Assembly: GCA_913062625.1 (NCBI GenBank)
Contig: CAJXWP010000008.1
Location: 1 to 64,000, forward strand
DNA: 64,000 bases
Source of the DNA: an uncultured Haliea sp.
GTDB lineage: Bacteria > Pseudomonadota > Gammaproteobacteria > Pseudomonadales > Halieaceae
Reading direction: 5' to 3'
In this document: one piece after another, positions 9,742 through 20,104 of the stretch
Position numbering within the stretch: the stretch's first letter is position 1
How the letters are laid out: each line of letters begins with the position of its first letter
The notes under the pieces: model-generated
The model's input: the letters and a program-made list of their open reading frames with translations, nothing else
Told to the model about the DNA's origin: nothing
Database searches by the model: none
Program-made: the position numbers and the translations under genes

Positions 9742-10572
9742 ATGACGGTGCAGGAACTGCTGCGTTCAGGTAGTGATCTTCCAGCCGACAGTGCTCGGCG
9801 CGATACCGAAGTTCTGCTGGGCTACTGCTTGGGTAAACCTCGCGCATGGCTATATACCTGGCCCGACAAAGAAGTGTCCCGCGACTGCGCTAGAGATTTT
9901 GAGACGTTATTGGCGCAGCGAAGAGAAGGTCTGCCGGTGGCCTACCTTACGGGTGAGCGAGAGTTCTGGTCCCTGCAATTGTCGGTAAGCAACGCTACTC
10001 TGATCCCTCGCCCCGAAACGGAGACGCTTGTGGCGTGGGCCTTGGAGCTTGAGCTGCCGCATACGGCGAGTGTGCTTGATCTCGGTACCGGTTCTGGTGC
10101 GATTGCGTTGGCGCTGGCGAGTGAAAAACCGCGCTGGCATGTGACGGCATTGGACGTTAGCAAGGAGGCGCTTCAGGTGGCTCGGCGAAACGCCGTTAGG
10201 ACGAGACTCACGTCAGTGCGCTTTGTCCAATCGGATTGGTATCAAGCGGTCAAGGGTCAGCGTTTTAACGCGCTGCTGGGAAATCCTCCTTACATTGATG
10301 AGGACGATCCTCATCTGGCGTTTGGCGATGTCCGCTTTGAGCCACGTTCAGCATTGGTGTCTTCTAATAGCGGCCTTGAGGATTTGGGTCGTCTCGTGAG
10401 GGGTGCCCCGGAGCAGTTACTCGATGGCGGTTGGCTGTTACTAGAACATGGGTTTGACCAGTCCAATGCCGTAAGCGCGATGTTGCATGATGCGGGTTTT
10501 AGTGAGGTGATTACGCGGCGGGATATGTCGGGACAGCAGCGAATTACCGGAGGTTGCTGGCATGCTGACTGA
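9742..10572 (+). CDS. prmC: Release-factor glutamine N5-methyltransferase PrmC
   Basis: It methylates the Gln of the GGQ motif in release factors using S-adenosylmethionine. The 276-residue protein has an N-terminal helical domain, the SAM loop DLGTGSG at 113-119 and the substrate-binding NPPY at 181-184. LIPRPETE near 88 is typical of PrmC. The ATG at 9742 is preferred, although a GTG at 9739 that overlaps the prfA stop could add one residue. The end overlaps moeB by 11 nt. Confidence 0.96.
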   Translation: MTVQELLRSGSDLPADSARRDTEVLLGYCLGKPRAWLYTWPDKEVSRDCARDFETLLAQRREGLPVAYLTGEREFWSLQLSVSNATLIPRPETETLVAWALELELPHTASVLDLGTGSGAIALALASEKPRWHVTALDVSKEALQVARRNAVRTRLTSVRFVQSDWYQAVKGQRFNALLGNPPYIDEDDPHLAFGDVRFEPRSALVSSNSGLEDLGRLVRGAPEQLLDGGWLLLEHGFDQSNAVSAMLHDAGFSEVITRRDMSGQQRITGGCWHAD

Positions 10573-11317
10573 CGAGCAACTCATGCGTTATAACCGGCAA
10601 ATTTTGCTCAATGATTTCGATATTGCAGGGCAGGAGCGGTTGCAACAGTCTCGGGTGTTGGTCGTTGGGCTGGGTGGACTAGGCTGCCCAGCTTCACTCT
10701 ATCTTGCCGCTGCTGGTGTTGGTGAACTGGTGTTGGTTGATGGCGACGCAGTCGAGCTCAGCAATCTTCAGCGTCAGATCGCGCATTCTGAAGTCGATAT
10801 TGGTGCTAATAAAGCCCGTTCGGCTGCCGCCTCGATCGCAGCATTGAATCCACAGGTAAAACTGGAAATCTTCGAGCAGCCACTGATTGAGGGTGCTATG
10901 GCGGCATTATTGTCTCGTGTAGATTTAGTGTTAGATGCTACGGACAACTATCCGGTGCGGTTTGCCTTGAACCGAGCCTGCATTGCCGCTGGTGTGCCAC
11001 TCGTATCGGCAGCAGCGGTGCGCAGTGAGGGGCAGTTGGCCGTCTTTGATCCCGCACGCGGCGGCCCTTGTTATCGCTGTTTGTATGTAGAGGGAGAGGA
11101 GCACGTAGCGCTTAGTTGCAGCGAAAGTGGTGTTTTGGCACCGCTGGTAGGTGTCATTGGCTCATTGCAGGCCATGGAGGCAATCAAGGTACTCTCGGGC
11201 TATGGTGAGCCGCTGCTGGGGAAACTGCTAGTGCTAGACTTGCGCAGCATGGAATTTCGCCAGTTGAAGTTGCCTGCGCGAGCGGACTGCCCGGCCTGCT
11301 CCCATCTGCACCTTTGA
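10562..11317 (+). CDS. moeB: HesA/MoeB/ThiF-family adenylyltransferase
   Basis: The family adenylates the C-terminal glycine of ubiquitin-like sulfur carriers such as MoaD or ThiS. The 251 residues show the nucleotide loop GLGGLGCPASLYLA (37-50), the acidic DGDAVELSNLQRQ segment, and two zinc CxxC pairs at C170/C173 and C243/C246. There is no C-terminal rhodanese domain, which fits MoeB or ThiF rather than MoeZ. Position after prmC matches moeB of pseudomonads, but ThiF-like function cannot be excluded. murI, the next gene in that layout, is not present here. Confidence 0.88.
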   Translation: MLTDEQLMRYNRQILLNDFDIAGQERLQQSRVLVVGLGGLGCPASLYLAAAGVGELVLVDGDAVELSNLQRQIAHSEVDIGANKARSAAASIAALNPQVKLEIFEQPLIEGAMAALLSRVDLVLDATDNYPVRFALNRACIAAGVPLVSAAAVRSEGQLAVFDPARGGPCYRCLYVEGEEHVALSCSESGVLAPLVGVIGSLQAMEAIKVLSGYGEPLLGKLLVLDLRSMEFRQLKLPARADCPACSHLHL

Positions 11318-11404
11318 AAGCGTGAGCCTTATCGTCATGGTCACATCATGAGTTGCCATATTGAAAAGCAGTTGATTATGCGGCGTGATAGGCTAGGGCG
11401 ACTT

Positions 11405-11437
11405 TTCACTGCTGGTTCTGGTGGCAGAAACAGTGAA
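11405..11437. other. Inverted repeat/hairpin upstream of the DoxX-like gene
   Basis: The arms TTCACTG (11405-11411) and CAGTGAA (11431-11437) are perfectly complementary, with CTG and CAG continuing the stem inside a 3-nt bulge. It lies in the 199-bp gap after moeB and 79 nt before the DoxX ATG. No U run follows, so it is not a typical terminator. It may be a leader structure or an operator. Confidence 0.4.
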
Positions 11438-11516
11438 TTGATGCATTCAAGTGATAACGATGAACCTTTCCACGCATTCTGGTGTCACAGAAGCTAAGCC
11501 TTAAAGAGAGACCCCC

Positions 11517-12107
11517 ATGAACGTATTAGCGCAGTGGTACTACAGTCTACAAAACGTATTTTTCGTATGCCCTAAGTACCTAAACGGACTGGCGCCTCTA
11601 GCTCTGCGCCTCTATCTTGTTCCGGTTTTCTGGATGGCGGGCACGCAAAAAATAGCAGGGATGGAAAACACTATCCAGTGGTTCGGAAATCCTGACTGGG
11701 GTTTGGGGCTTCCTTTTCCAAGCCTGCTGGCCCACCTTGCTGCCTACACAGAAGCGATAGGCGCGTTGATGTTGTTAATAGGGTTGGCGACTCGCTGGAT
11801 TTCGATACCCCTGATGGTCACTATGTTGGTTGCAATATTTGCTGTGCATTGGGATAACGGCTGGGCGGCTGTCGCCGATGCCAGCTCGGAGGATATCGCC
11901 GTGCGCCTGGGTGCGGCCAAAAATATCCTGCAGGAACACGGAAACTACGCCTGGCTCACAGAAAAAGGCAACTTCGTCATTTTCAATAACGGTATTGAAT
12001 CTGGCGTGACTTATTTGTTGATGCTCTTTAGCCTGTTGTTTACTGGCGGCGGACGTTTTACCAGTGTGGATTATTTCCTCTCAAGACTATGGCCGAAGAA
12101 ATCATAA
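11517..12107 (+). CDS. DoxX-family membrane protein, HvfX-like
   Basis: This 196-residue integral membrane protein has about four hydrophobic segments: near 25-45 (ALRLYLVPVFWMAGTQKI), 73-90, 93-112 and 165-183. The arginine-containing first helix and the TEAIGALMLLIGLATR segment are typical of DoxX. The overall pattern, including PFPSLLAHLAAYTE, resembles HvfX proteins that accompany copper-binding RiPP clusters (hvfA, hvfB, hvfC). None of those partners is present in the neighbouring sequence, so a role in peptide modification cannot be asserted. The start ATG is preceded by AGAGAGA. Confidence 0.75.
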   Translation: MNVLAQWYYSLQNVFFVCPKYLNGLAPLALRLYLVPVFWMAGTQKIAGMENTIQWFGNPDWGLGLPFPSLLAHLAAYTEAIGALMLLIGLATRWISIPLMVTMLVAIFAVHWDNGWAAVADASSEDIAVRLGAAKNILQEHGNYAWLTEKGNFVIFNNGIESGVTYLLMLFSLLFTGGGRFTSVDYFLSRLWPKKS

Positions 12108-12227
12108 TATTTGGCGCTGACGTGTATTATTCATAGCCGCCACCTATTCGGCCGGAGAAATGGTAGGATAGGGCGTTTTTTGCACAGTCAAGGGCAGACA
12201 GAGTTGATCAAGAATCTAGTGAACCGC

Positions 12228-13604
12228 ATGACGAACAATGGCAATGCTGCCCGGACTCAGAATCCGGCTTCCTCTGGTCATGGACAGCCACCCCGTCAGG
12301 AGCCTTCCCACAAAGTCTCTAAAGCAGATCCACCACATGATAGTACCCGATCGGAGCCGGGCAAGGGTAGCAAGCGCCGTTCGCGCAAGCCCGGTCTTGC
12401 CGCTTCATCCTGGTCGTTGGACGAGTTTCCTGTTGAGCCAAAGGAAGGTGCGAGTCGCTTTCACGATCTAGGTTTACGTGATGAACTGATGCACGGGATT
12501 GCCGACTTAGGCTTTCATTATTGCTCTCCTATACAGGGAGCAATTCTGCCACATACCCTGCAAGGCAATGACGCTATCGGCAAGGCCCAGACCGGTACTG
12601 GCAAGACGGCAGCTTTCCTTATTACGATCTTCAATGATCAGCTGTGTAATCCGCCAGAGGCAGAACGCTTTGTGGGCGAGCCGCGTGCTTTGGTTATTGC
12701 CCCTACCCGGGAATTGGTGATGCAGATCGCCGCTGATGCTGAGGAGCTGGGCAAACATACTGGGTTGCAAGTCGTGACGTTGATTGGCGGCATGGACTAT
12801 CAGAAGCAACTTAATCGGCTGACTCATAACGTAGTGGATCTAGTCGTAGCGACACCGGGCCGTCTTTTGGATTTCATGAGCCGGCGCGATCTATACCTAG
12901 ACCATGTTGAAATACTGGTGCTGGATGAGGCAGACCGTATGCTGGATATGGGCTTTATCCCTCAGGTCAAACGTATTGTCCGTGCAACACCTGCAAAGGA
13001 GAGCCGACAAACACTATTATTTTCTGCTACATTTACTCAGGACATTCTCAATCTTTCCGAGCAATGGACGTATCAGCCTATTACTGTTGATATTGAACCT
13101 GAAAATGTGGCAACGGATTCAGTAGATCAGAAAGTATATCTCGTCAGTAGTCAGCAGCGTTATCGAGTGCTTAACAATTTACTTCGTAGCGACGGTTGCA
13201 CCAGTGTGATTATTTTCGCTAATCGGAGAGACCAGGTTCGCCGTTTGCATGAGCGCCTGTGTAAATCAGGAATATCAGCAGGGATCCTGTCTGGGGAAAT
13301 CCCTCAGGCAAAGCGCACGCGGACTCTTGAGCAGTTCAAGCAGGGTGAGATAAAAGTGTTGGTGGCCACCGATGTCGCTGGTCGTGGAATTCACGTAAGC
13401 GGCGTCAGTCATGTGGTGAATTATAATTTACCTGAAGACCCGGAAGACTATGTTCACCGTATAGGTCGTACTGGGCGTGCCGGAGCAACCGGTACTTCTG
13501 TCAGCTTTGCCAGCGAAGATGATGCGTTTTTACTGCCAGATCTTGAAGCGTTATTGGGCACTAAGCTGGAGTGTACGCATCCCCCTAAAGAACTATTGAT
13601 CTAG
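12228..13604 (+). CDS. rhlB: DEAD-box ATP-dependent RNA helicase RhlB-like
   Basis: It is an RNA helicase of the RhlB class, likely working in RNA decay. A basic, low-complexity N-terminal region (about 60 residues) precedes the core. The core motifs run in order: Q-motif [18 protein letters not shown] (I), PTRELV (Ia), TPGRLLD (Ib), DEAD (II), SAT (III), [10 protein letters not shown] (V) and [10 protein letters not shown] (VI). The wording [12 protein letters not shown] and [19 protein letters not shown] is close to Pseudomonas RhlB. The N terminus is uncertain: the ATG at 12228 is chosen, but a GTG at 12219 or TTG at 12204 is possible. The 3' end overlaps cysZ by 12 nt tail to tail. Confidence 0.88.
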   Translation: MTNNGNAARTQNPASSGHGQPPRQEPSHKVSKADPPHDSTRSEPGKGSKRRSRKPGLAASSWSLDEFPVEPKEGASRFHDLGLRDELMHGIADLGFHYCSPIQGAILPHTLQGNDAIGKAQTGTGKTAAFLITIFNDQLCNPPEAERFVGEPRALVIAPTRELVMQIAADAEELGKHTGLQVVTLIGGMDYQKQLNRLTHNVVDLVVATPGRLLDFMSRRDLYLDHVEILVLDEADRMLDMGFIPQVKRIVRATPAKESRQTLLFSATFTQDILNLSEQWTYQPITVDIEPENVATDSVDQKVYLVSSQQRYRVLNNLLRSDGCTSVIIFANRRDQVRRLHERLCKSGISAGILSGEIPQAKRTRTLEQFKQGEIKVLVATDVAGRGIHVSGVSHVVNYNLPEDPEDYVHRIGRTGRAGATGTSVSFASEDDAFLLPDLEALLGTKLECTHPPKELLI

Positions 13605-14315
13605 TTCCTCGCACCATAGCAGGGTGGCGCCCACGACTGCCGCGGGCACCACCAAAAAGTTTACCAATGGTATGCCGGCACACAAGGCGACCATTCCGCC
13701 AAATCCCATGCTGGTGAGTCGTCGAGACCGAACTGCGGCTTTTACTTGCGAAAAACTTAACTGGTGGTTATCCATAGGGTAGTCCACAAATTGTATGCTC
13801 ATCATCCAGGCACCCAAAAGGAGCCACGCCACCGCGCCCAAGCCTGGAACAAATGAGATCACTAGAACCACAAGTGCCATGGGAACGTAATACAGTAGCT
13901 TCACCAGTTCCCGGACAACACTTCTGGGCACTGCCAGCAACGCCGCTCCCATACCCTCAAGCGAGGTCACAGATTGACCGGTAATCAACTCTTCGGCCTT
14001 TTCAGCTAATAAGGCGTTAAAGGGTGATGCGATTATCAGAGCGACCGAGGTGAATATGTAGCCGCTGATCAGGCTTACCGTAATTCCAATGATGGGCCAC
14101 AAAATCCATCTGATGAAGTTCAACCAATCGGGAATGCGAGACAGCATCGCGTCCATTAGCCCACTGATATAGCTAAAACTAAGAGTGATCAGAGAGCCAA
14201 AGATGAGGATATTGATTACTAGGGGAATGATCACGAAAGGCCGTAAAGAAGGATGCCTTAATAGCCGCGCCCCCCGGGTCAGATAGTTAGCGCCGCGCGC
14301 AATATTACCTCGCAT
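13593..14315 (-). CDS. cysZ: Sulfate transporter CysZ/EI24-family membrane protein
   Basis: The 240-residue protein has four hydrophobic segments typical of the CysZ/EI24 domain. The conserved [18 protein letters not shown] segment and [17 protein letters not shown] are characteristic of CysZ. CysZ imports sulfate for cysteine synthesis. The ATG is preceded by a strong GGAGGT Shine-Dalgarno. That site lies inside the end of a small upstream reading frame (14305-14517), and the last 12 bases overlap rhlB from the opposite strand. No other sulfur-assimilation gene is adjacent. Confidence 0.9.
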   Translation of the reverse strand: MRGNIARGANYLTRGARLLRHPSLRPFVIIPLVINILIFGSLITLSFSYISGLMDAMLSRIPDWLNFIRWILWPIIGITVSLISGYIFTSVALIIASPFNALLAEKAEELITGQSVTSLEGMGAALLAVPRSVVRELVKLLYYVPMALVVLVISFVPGLGAVAWLLLGAWMMSIQFVDYPMDNHQLSFSQVKAAVRSRRLTSMGFGGMVALCAGIPLVNFLVVPAAVVGATLLWCEELDQ

Positions 14316-14517
14316 CTGGTTTACCTCCCGTGGACTTGCCGGAGGTAGAGCCGAGGCAGCGTTCGCCGGCAGAGTTTTTTGCCTTCGCCTTTGCCTCGCA
14401 GCTGATGTCAGCTCTCTGACGCCAGCGACTGTCTGGTGGGAGTCCCGCTTCGACCGCGCATTGGTTGTCGCCTTCCCTCAGCGGGCATAATATTGCTTGT
14501 TGCTTCGATTTACTCAT
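14305..14517 (-). CDS. Possible small Cys-containing protein upstream of cysZ
   Basis: A 70-residue frame starts with ATG at 14517 and ends 11 nt inside cysZ. It contains CPLREGDNQC, a later ADISCEAKAKAK segment and a Ser/Gly/Lys-rich tail. Its codon use is similar to the flanking genes, and its stop overlaps the cysZ start while its last codons contain the cysZ ribosome-binding site, a layout seen in coupled genes. I recognise no family, and no good Shine-Dalgarno precedes it. It could be a chance frame in the divergent cysZ/smrA leader. Confidence 0.35.
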   Translation of the reverse strand: MSKSKQQAILCPLREGDNQCAVEAGLPPDSRWRQRADISCEAKAKAKNSAGERCLGSTSGKSTGGKPDAR

Positions 14518-14577
14518 TAGCAGGTCATTTTACGTCTTGCCTCGCGCTATACTATCGGACTGTACAGGGAGTGGGTA

Positions 14578-15192
14578 ATGATGAGTATTGACAACGATAA
14601 GGTTTTTTCCGATGCGATGTCCGATGTGGTGCCCTTGAAATACGAGTCCAAAGTTGATCTTAATCGAAAAACTGTGCGTGATAAAGACTCTTCCCTCGAG
14701 CACCGCAGGCGGGCAGCCGCAGAGATGCCAGAGAGTGACCTTAACGCATTGTCTACTACTGGCGTTGTGCCGCTGGATGGCTGGTTGGTACTCACCTTCA
14801 AGCGCACTGGCGTACAAAACGGTGTTTTTCGTAAATTGAAGCAGGGTCGTTATGAGGCCGAGTGTACGCTCGATCTGCACTGCATGAATACAGAGGCTGC
14901 GCGCCGCGAGGTCTTTGAGTTTATTGAAGAAGTCCACGAATTGGGTCTGCGCAGCGTGTTGGTGGTTCACGGCAAAGGCGGTAGTAAATTGGAAAAAGAG
15001 CGCAGCTCAATTCTTAAAGGCTGTGTTGATCATTGGTTGCGGCAGCTGGAGATCGTTCAGGCATTTCACAGCGCACAGCCGCGGCACGGTGGCACGGGTG
15101 CTGTATATGTGCTGTTACGTAAGAGCGAGAAAAAGAAGCAAGAAAATCGCGAGAAGCTCTCCAAGGGACGAGTGCCTGTCGATCCCCTGTAG
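14578..15192 (+). CDS. smrA: Smr-domain protein (SmrA/YdaL-like nuclease)
   Basis: The 204-residue protein carries a small MutS-related (Smr) domain from about residue 95 to 185. The two hallmark motifs are LDLH (residues 98-101) and HGKGG. The N-terminal 90 residues, with FSDAMSDVVPLK, match the conserved front part of stand-alone gammaproteobacterial Smr proteins, and the C-terminal tail is highly basic. Smr domains have nicking or RNA-cleaving activity; the physiological role here is not defined. The ATG at 14578 follows AGGGAG. It reads divergently from cysZ. Confidence 0.88.
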   Translation: MMSIDNDKVFSDAMSDVVPLKYESKVDLNRKTVRDKDSSLEHRRRAAAEMPESDLNALSTTGVVPLDGWLVLTFKRTGVQNGVFRKLKQGRYEAECTLDLHCMNTEAARREVFEFIEEVHELGLRSVLVVHGKGGSKLEKERSSILKGCVDHWLRQLEIVQAFHSAQPRHGGTGAVYVLLRKSEKKKQENREKLSKGRVPVDPL

Positions 15193-15224
15193 GGTGTAAT
15201 GTATGGGTGTCTTATTGACTCAGG

Positions 15225-15515
15225 TTAGCGCACTGCGCCCGCCTTCAAAATCTCAGCGTACTCTGAGCCATGGCGATGAGTCGACACGATGTCCAACACA
15301 GTGCGCCCGTCCTTGCTGGTCGTGTTCAGGTCGCGGCCATCGTTGCAGAAAAAAGACACAAACAGTTCGAAATCTGAAGCGCGCATGCTCTGGTAAGCTT
15401 TAAGTAGCATGTGAAAATCTTCGGCGGAGCCATCATGTGGTTTCACGTTGAGGAAGCTTTTTACGTGTTCTTCGGTCCAGACTTCGTCTACTACTTTTTC
15501 TTTGTCTTTTCGCAT
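15225..15515 (-). CDS. Conserved PA4642-family protein
   Basis: This 96-residue soluble protein begins MRKDKEKVVDEVWTEEHVKSF and has the pattern of the conserved hypothetical family named after Pseudomonas PA4642 (LLKAYQSMRASDFELFVSFF then DGRTVLDIV). The second half resembles a short ankyrin-like segment. Its function is unknown. The ATG is 14 nt upstream of gatB's stop side, in the same direction as gatCAB, so it may be the first gene read after gatB or have its own promoter. It converges with smrA. Confidence 0.75.
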   Translation of the reverse strand: MRKDKEKVVDEVWTEEHVKSFLNVKPHDGSAEDFHMLLKAYQSMRASDFELFVSFFCNDGRDLNTTSKDGRTVLDIVSTHRHGSEYAEILKAGAVR

Positions 15516-15529
15516 GGTTCGCGTTCCTT

Positions 15530-16972
15530 TTATGCCAGTTTTTTAGCCAGTAACTCATTTACCATTTGAGGATTGGCCTGGCCTTTTGATAGTTTCATCA
15601 CCTGCCCAACAAAAAATCCTACCAGTTTTTTGCGCTTGGCTTCGTCTGAATCAAGGTACTGTTGCACCTGCGCCGCGCTGGCGCTGAGGACGTCATCCAC
15701 AATTGCGTCAATGGCAGCAGTATCACTGACCTGCAATAAGCCGCGCGCCTCGATGATGTCGTCAGCGGCCCCCTCGCCGTTCCACATCGACTCAAAGACT
15801 TGCTTGGCCATCTTTCCAGAGATAGTCTTGTCGAGAATTCGACTGATAAGCGCTCCTAGCGCGGTGGCAGATACAGGACACTTTTCAATGGCACTTCCCG
15901 CGCGATTCAGCTGGCCCAAGAGTTCTACCTGAACCCAGTTTGCTGCGATTTTGGCGTCGCCACATTCTCCAGCAACGGTTTCAAAATAATCCGCCAGAGG
16001 ACGGCTGTCAGACAACACATTAGCGTCGTATGGACCGAGCCCATACTGTGCGGTAAAGCGAGACCGTTTTTCGACGGGTAACTCGGGTAGAGATTCGCGA
16101 ATTGACTCAATATAAATGTCATCTATGACGACGGGCAACAGGTCTGGTTCTGGAAAATAACGATAGTCATTGGCCACCTCTTTGCTGCGCATCGAGCGTG
16201 TTTCGTCTCGGTCCGCATCGTAAAGACGAGTTTCCTGTGTGATCTTGCCGCCGTCTTCCAAGATATCTGCTTGTCGCTGAAACTCGTGATGAATGGCTTT
16301 TTCTACAAAGCGAAAGGAATTGACGTTCTTGATTTCCGCGCGGGTGCCCAGTGTCTTAGAGCCGATGGGCCGCAATGAAATATTGACATCACAGCGCATG
16401 GAACCCTCGGCCATGTTCCCATCAGAAATGCCAAGATAGGTTACGAGACTATGCAAAGCCTTGAGATAGGCCACCGCTTCCGCTGCACTGCGAATGTCAG
16501 GTTCCGATACTATCTCTAACAGCGGCGTGCCGGCTCGGTTGAGGTCGATGCCGGTATGGTCGTTGAAGTCTTCATGCAGTGACTTTCCTGCATCCTCCTC
16601 GAGGTGGGCTCGGGTAATGCCAATGGTTCTGGAGCTGCCGTCTTCCATTAGAATTTCGAAACTGCCCTTGCCGACAATCGGCGCGTCAAATTGGCTAATC
16701 TGATAGCCTTTGGGTAGGTCTGGATAGAAGTAGTTTTTCCGATCGAATACTGAGCGTTTGCTTATCTGTGCGCCGATGCCTAGGCCGAATTTAACGGCAT
16801 AGCGCACGGCTTGTTCGTTAAGTACAGGGAGCATACCGGGCATCGCTAGATCAACCGCGCTGGCCTGTGTGTTGGGTTCGGCACCAAAGGTGGTCGAAGA
16901 GCCGGAAAATATTTTTGATTTAGTGGCCAGTTGCAGGTGCACCTCGAGGCCGATAATCGTTTCCCATTGCAT
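15530..16972 (-). CDS. gatB: Asp/Glu-tRNA amidotransferase subunit B
   Basis: GatB binds misacylated tRNA and phosphorylates its carboxylate before transamidation. The 480 residues begin [15 protein letters not shown], followed by [17 protein letters not shown] and [18 protein letters not shown], both diagnostic. The C-terminal YqeY-like tail domain ends near the stop. The ATG at 16972 shares one base with the gatA stop (TGATG), so translation is coupled. With gatC and gatA the complete heterotrimer is encoded here. Confidence 0.97.
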   Translation of the reverse strand: MQWETIIGLEVHLQLATKSKIFSGSSTTFGAEPNTQASAVDLAMPGMLPVLNEQAVRYAVKFGLGIGAQISKRSVFDRKNYFYPDLPKGYQISQFDAPIVGKGSFEILMEDGSSRTIGITRAHLEEDAGKSLHEDFNDHTGIDLNRAGTPLLEIVSEPDIRSAAEAVAYLKALHSLVTYLGISDGNMAEGSMRCDVNISLRPIGSKTLGTRAEIKNVNSFRFVEKAIHHEFQRQADILEDGGKITQETRLYDADRDETRSMRSKEVANDYRYFPEPDLLPVVIDDIYIESIRESLPELPVEKRSRFTAQYGLGPYDANVLSDSRPLADYFETVAGECGDAKIAANWVQVELLGQLNRAGSAIEKCPVSATALGALISRILDKTISGKMAKQVFESMWNGEGAADDIIEARGLLQVSDTAAIDAIVDDVLSASAAQVQQYLDSDEAKRKKLVGFFVGQVMKLSKGQANPQMVNELLAKKLA

Positions 16973-18438
16973 CAAAGTGATCCCCCTTTTGCTGAGTCTG
17001 GGGTGCTAAGATGCCAGTCAGTCGCCTGCTGAAAGCGGTGGGCAACGTTGAGCAATCGTGCTTCGTCAAAGTGTCGGCCGATTAATTGCAGTCCTACTGG
17101 CTTGCCCTCAACAAACCCTGCAGGCAGGGACATACCGGGCAGACCTGCGAGGTTGACCGCAAGCGTATACACATCCTCCAGATACATTGAGATGGGGTCA
17201 TTTGACTTGGCGCCGAGAGCAAAGGCTGGGCCGGGCGCAGTCGGGCCAGCGATGATGTCTACCTGCTCAAAACAATCCATGAAGTCCTGCTTGATCAGGC
17301 GCCGAATTTGCTGAGCCTTTTTGTAATAGGCATCGTAGTAGCCAGCAGACAATGCGTATGTCCCCACCAGGATGCGCCGCTTTACTTCTTCGCCAAAGCC
17401 TTCCTGCCGAGTTCGGCTGTAGAGGTCGTGAAGATCCGCCGGATTTTCACAGCGATAGCCATAGCGCACACCGTCAAAGCGAGACAGGTTAGTTGACGCC
17501 TCAGCCGGGGCAATGATGTAGTAAGTCGGGATGGTTAGCGCGCTATGGGGAAGTGACAGTTCCACCAGCGTGGCGCCCTGCGCCTCGAGTTCTTTTAAAG
17601 CATTATTGATGCACTCGCCGGTGGTGACATCTAGTCCTTCGCCAAAGTACTCTGCAGGCAGTCCAATACGCAGACCTTCTAGGCTGTCATCAAGTGTAGC
17701 GCAGTAGTCTTGTGTTGCGACGGTTGATGAGGTTGAGTCTAACGGGTCGTGTCCAGCCATAATATTCAATAATAAGGCGCAGTCCTCGGCGCTGTGTGCC
17801 ATAGGACCCGCCTGATCTAGGCTAGAAGCGAAGGCCACAATTCCCAGACGCGAAACACGTCCATACGTGGGTTTAAGGCCGGTGATGCCGCAGAATGCAG
17901 CAGGTTGTCGGATCGAGCCCCCAGTATCAGTGCCCGTCGCTGCGGGGGCCAACAGGCCAGCCACCGCAGCGGCGGAACCCCCGGAGGAACCACCTGGCAC
18001 CAGATCTGTGTTCCATGGATTACGCGCTGGGCCATAAAAGCTGCTCTCGTTGGAGGACCCCATGGCAAACTCGTCCATATTAGTCTTGCCTAATAGCACT
18101 GCCCCGGCAGCTTTAAACCGCTCTATCACGGTGGCATCGTAGGGTGGGATGAAGTTTTCTAACATGCGTGAACCACAGCTGGTGCGCACGCCTTCTGTGC
18201 AAAAAATGTCTTTATGCGCGATTGGAATTCCAGTCAGTGCGTTCGCATTTCCGACGGCTAGACTTCTGTCAGCTGCTTCCGCAGCCTCGAGCGCTGCCGC
18301 TTCATTCACCGTGATGAAGCTGTTGTATTGGGTATCCAGCGTGGTGATACGATCCAGATAGGCACGGGTGAGCTCCGCGCTGGAAAACTGACGTTCTCGC
18401 AGCCCTTTAGCGAGTTGGGCAACAGATTTAGTGTGCAT
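16972..18438 (-). CDS. gatA: Asp/Glu-tRNA amidotransferase subunit A
   Basis: GatA releases ammonia from glutamine for transfer by GatB. The 488-residue amidase-signature enzyme has the Ser-cisSer-Lys triad: K76 in AHKDIF, S151 in GGSSGGS and S175 in [22 protein letters not shown] is the conserved GatA segment. It lies 29 nt after gatC and overlaps gatB by one base. In pseudomonads the complex mainly serves Asn-tRNA formation; a Gln-tRNA role cannot be judged from this window. Confidence 0.97.
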   Translation of the reverse strand: MHTKSVAQLAKGLRERQFSSAELTRAYLDRITTLDTQYNSFITVNEAAALEAAEAADRSLAVGNANALTGIPIAHKDIFCTEGVRTSCGSRMLENFIPPYDATVIERFKAAGAVLLGKTNMDEFAMGSSNESSFYGPARNPWNTDLVPGGSSGGSAAAVAGLLAPAATGTDTGGSIRQPAAFCGITGLKPTYGRVSRLGIVAFASSLDQAGPMAHSAEDCALLLNIMAGHDPLDSTSSTVATQDYCATLDDSLEGLRIGLPAEYFGEGLDVTTGECINNALKELEAQGATLVELSLPHSALTIPTYYIIAPAEASTNLSRFDGVRYGYRCENPADLHDLYSRTRQEGFGEEVKRRILVGTYALSAGYYDAYYKKAQQIRRLIKQDFMDCFEQVDIIAGPTAPGPAFALGAKSNDPISMYLEDVYTLAVNLAGLPGMSLPAGFVEGKPVGLQLIGRHFDEARLLNVAHRFQQATDWHLSTPDSAKGGSL

Positions 18439-18467
18439 TACAACAATCCTGATGCGGCATGTGCCGC

Positions 18468-18755
18468 TTACTCGATAACTTTGGGAACTAAGTAGAGACC
18501 GTTTTCTACGGCTGGGGCAATAGCCTGAAAAGCATCGCGGCGGTTACTTTGAGTCACTTCATCTGGGCGCAAGCGTTGGGTTGCGTCCAATGGGTTGGCC
18601 ATAGGCTCTATGTCGCGGGTATCCACTGCCTGCAATTGATCCACCATTTGCAGGACTTCCGTGATGCGTTGGGTGACATCACCAATTTCTTCCTTAGATA
18701 TGCGAATGCGGGCGAGCTCCGCAATCTTTTCAACTTCACCTTGCTCAATTGCCAT
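18468..18755 (-). CDS. gatC: Asp/Glu-tRNA amidotransferase subunit C
   Basis: GatC is the small belt subunit that stabilises GatA-GatB. From the ATG at 18755 there are 95 residues, the family length, with [13 protein letters not shown] at the N terminus and the conserved [16 protein letters not shown] in the middle. A longer frame to 18785 would add ten residues that are not family-like. It heads the gatC-gatA-gatB operon and is divergent from mreB. Confidence 0.95.
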   Translation of the reverse strand: MAIEQGEVEKIAELARIRISKEEIGDVTQRITEVLQMVDQLQAVDTRDIEPMANPLDATQRLRPDEVTQSNRRDAFQAIAPAVENGLYLVPKVIE

Positions 18756-18915
18756 TACCGTAGAACCATTAAAAACCGCCTTCAAAGGCGCAGGGGGGTA
18801 AACTTATCACATTTGCGCCTTGCCCAAAATCCCTGTGATTGGTAGAGTTACACAAATTAGTCGACTCCCCCAAAAATTGGCTTCCTGACGCGTTTTTAGT
18901 CTCGGTTAATGGTAG

Positions 18916-20016
<1,101 letters not shown>

Positions 20017-20104
20017 TGAGAGTTGATGGAGCCGGCTCTGTACCGTGCTAGATAAGGTGTGCTTTACCGCGATGCATGTCGATCACGGCAGCTGAGGAGC
20101 CGAC

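Noticed and set aside
15530-18755. GatCAB plus tRNA-Gln as a sign of no glutaminyl-tRNA synthetase
   Set aside because: Related bacteria keep GlnRS and use GatCAB for Asn-tRNA; nothing in the window decides this.
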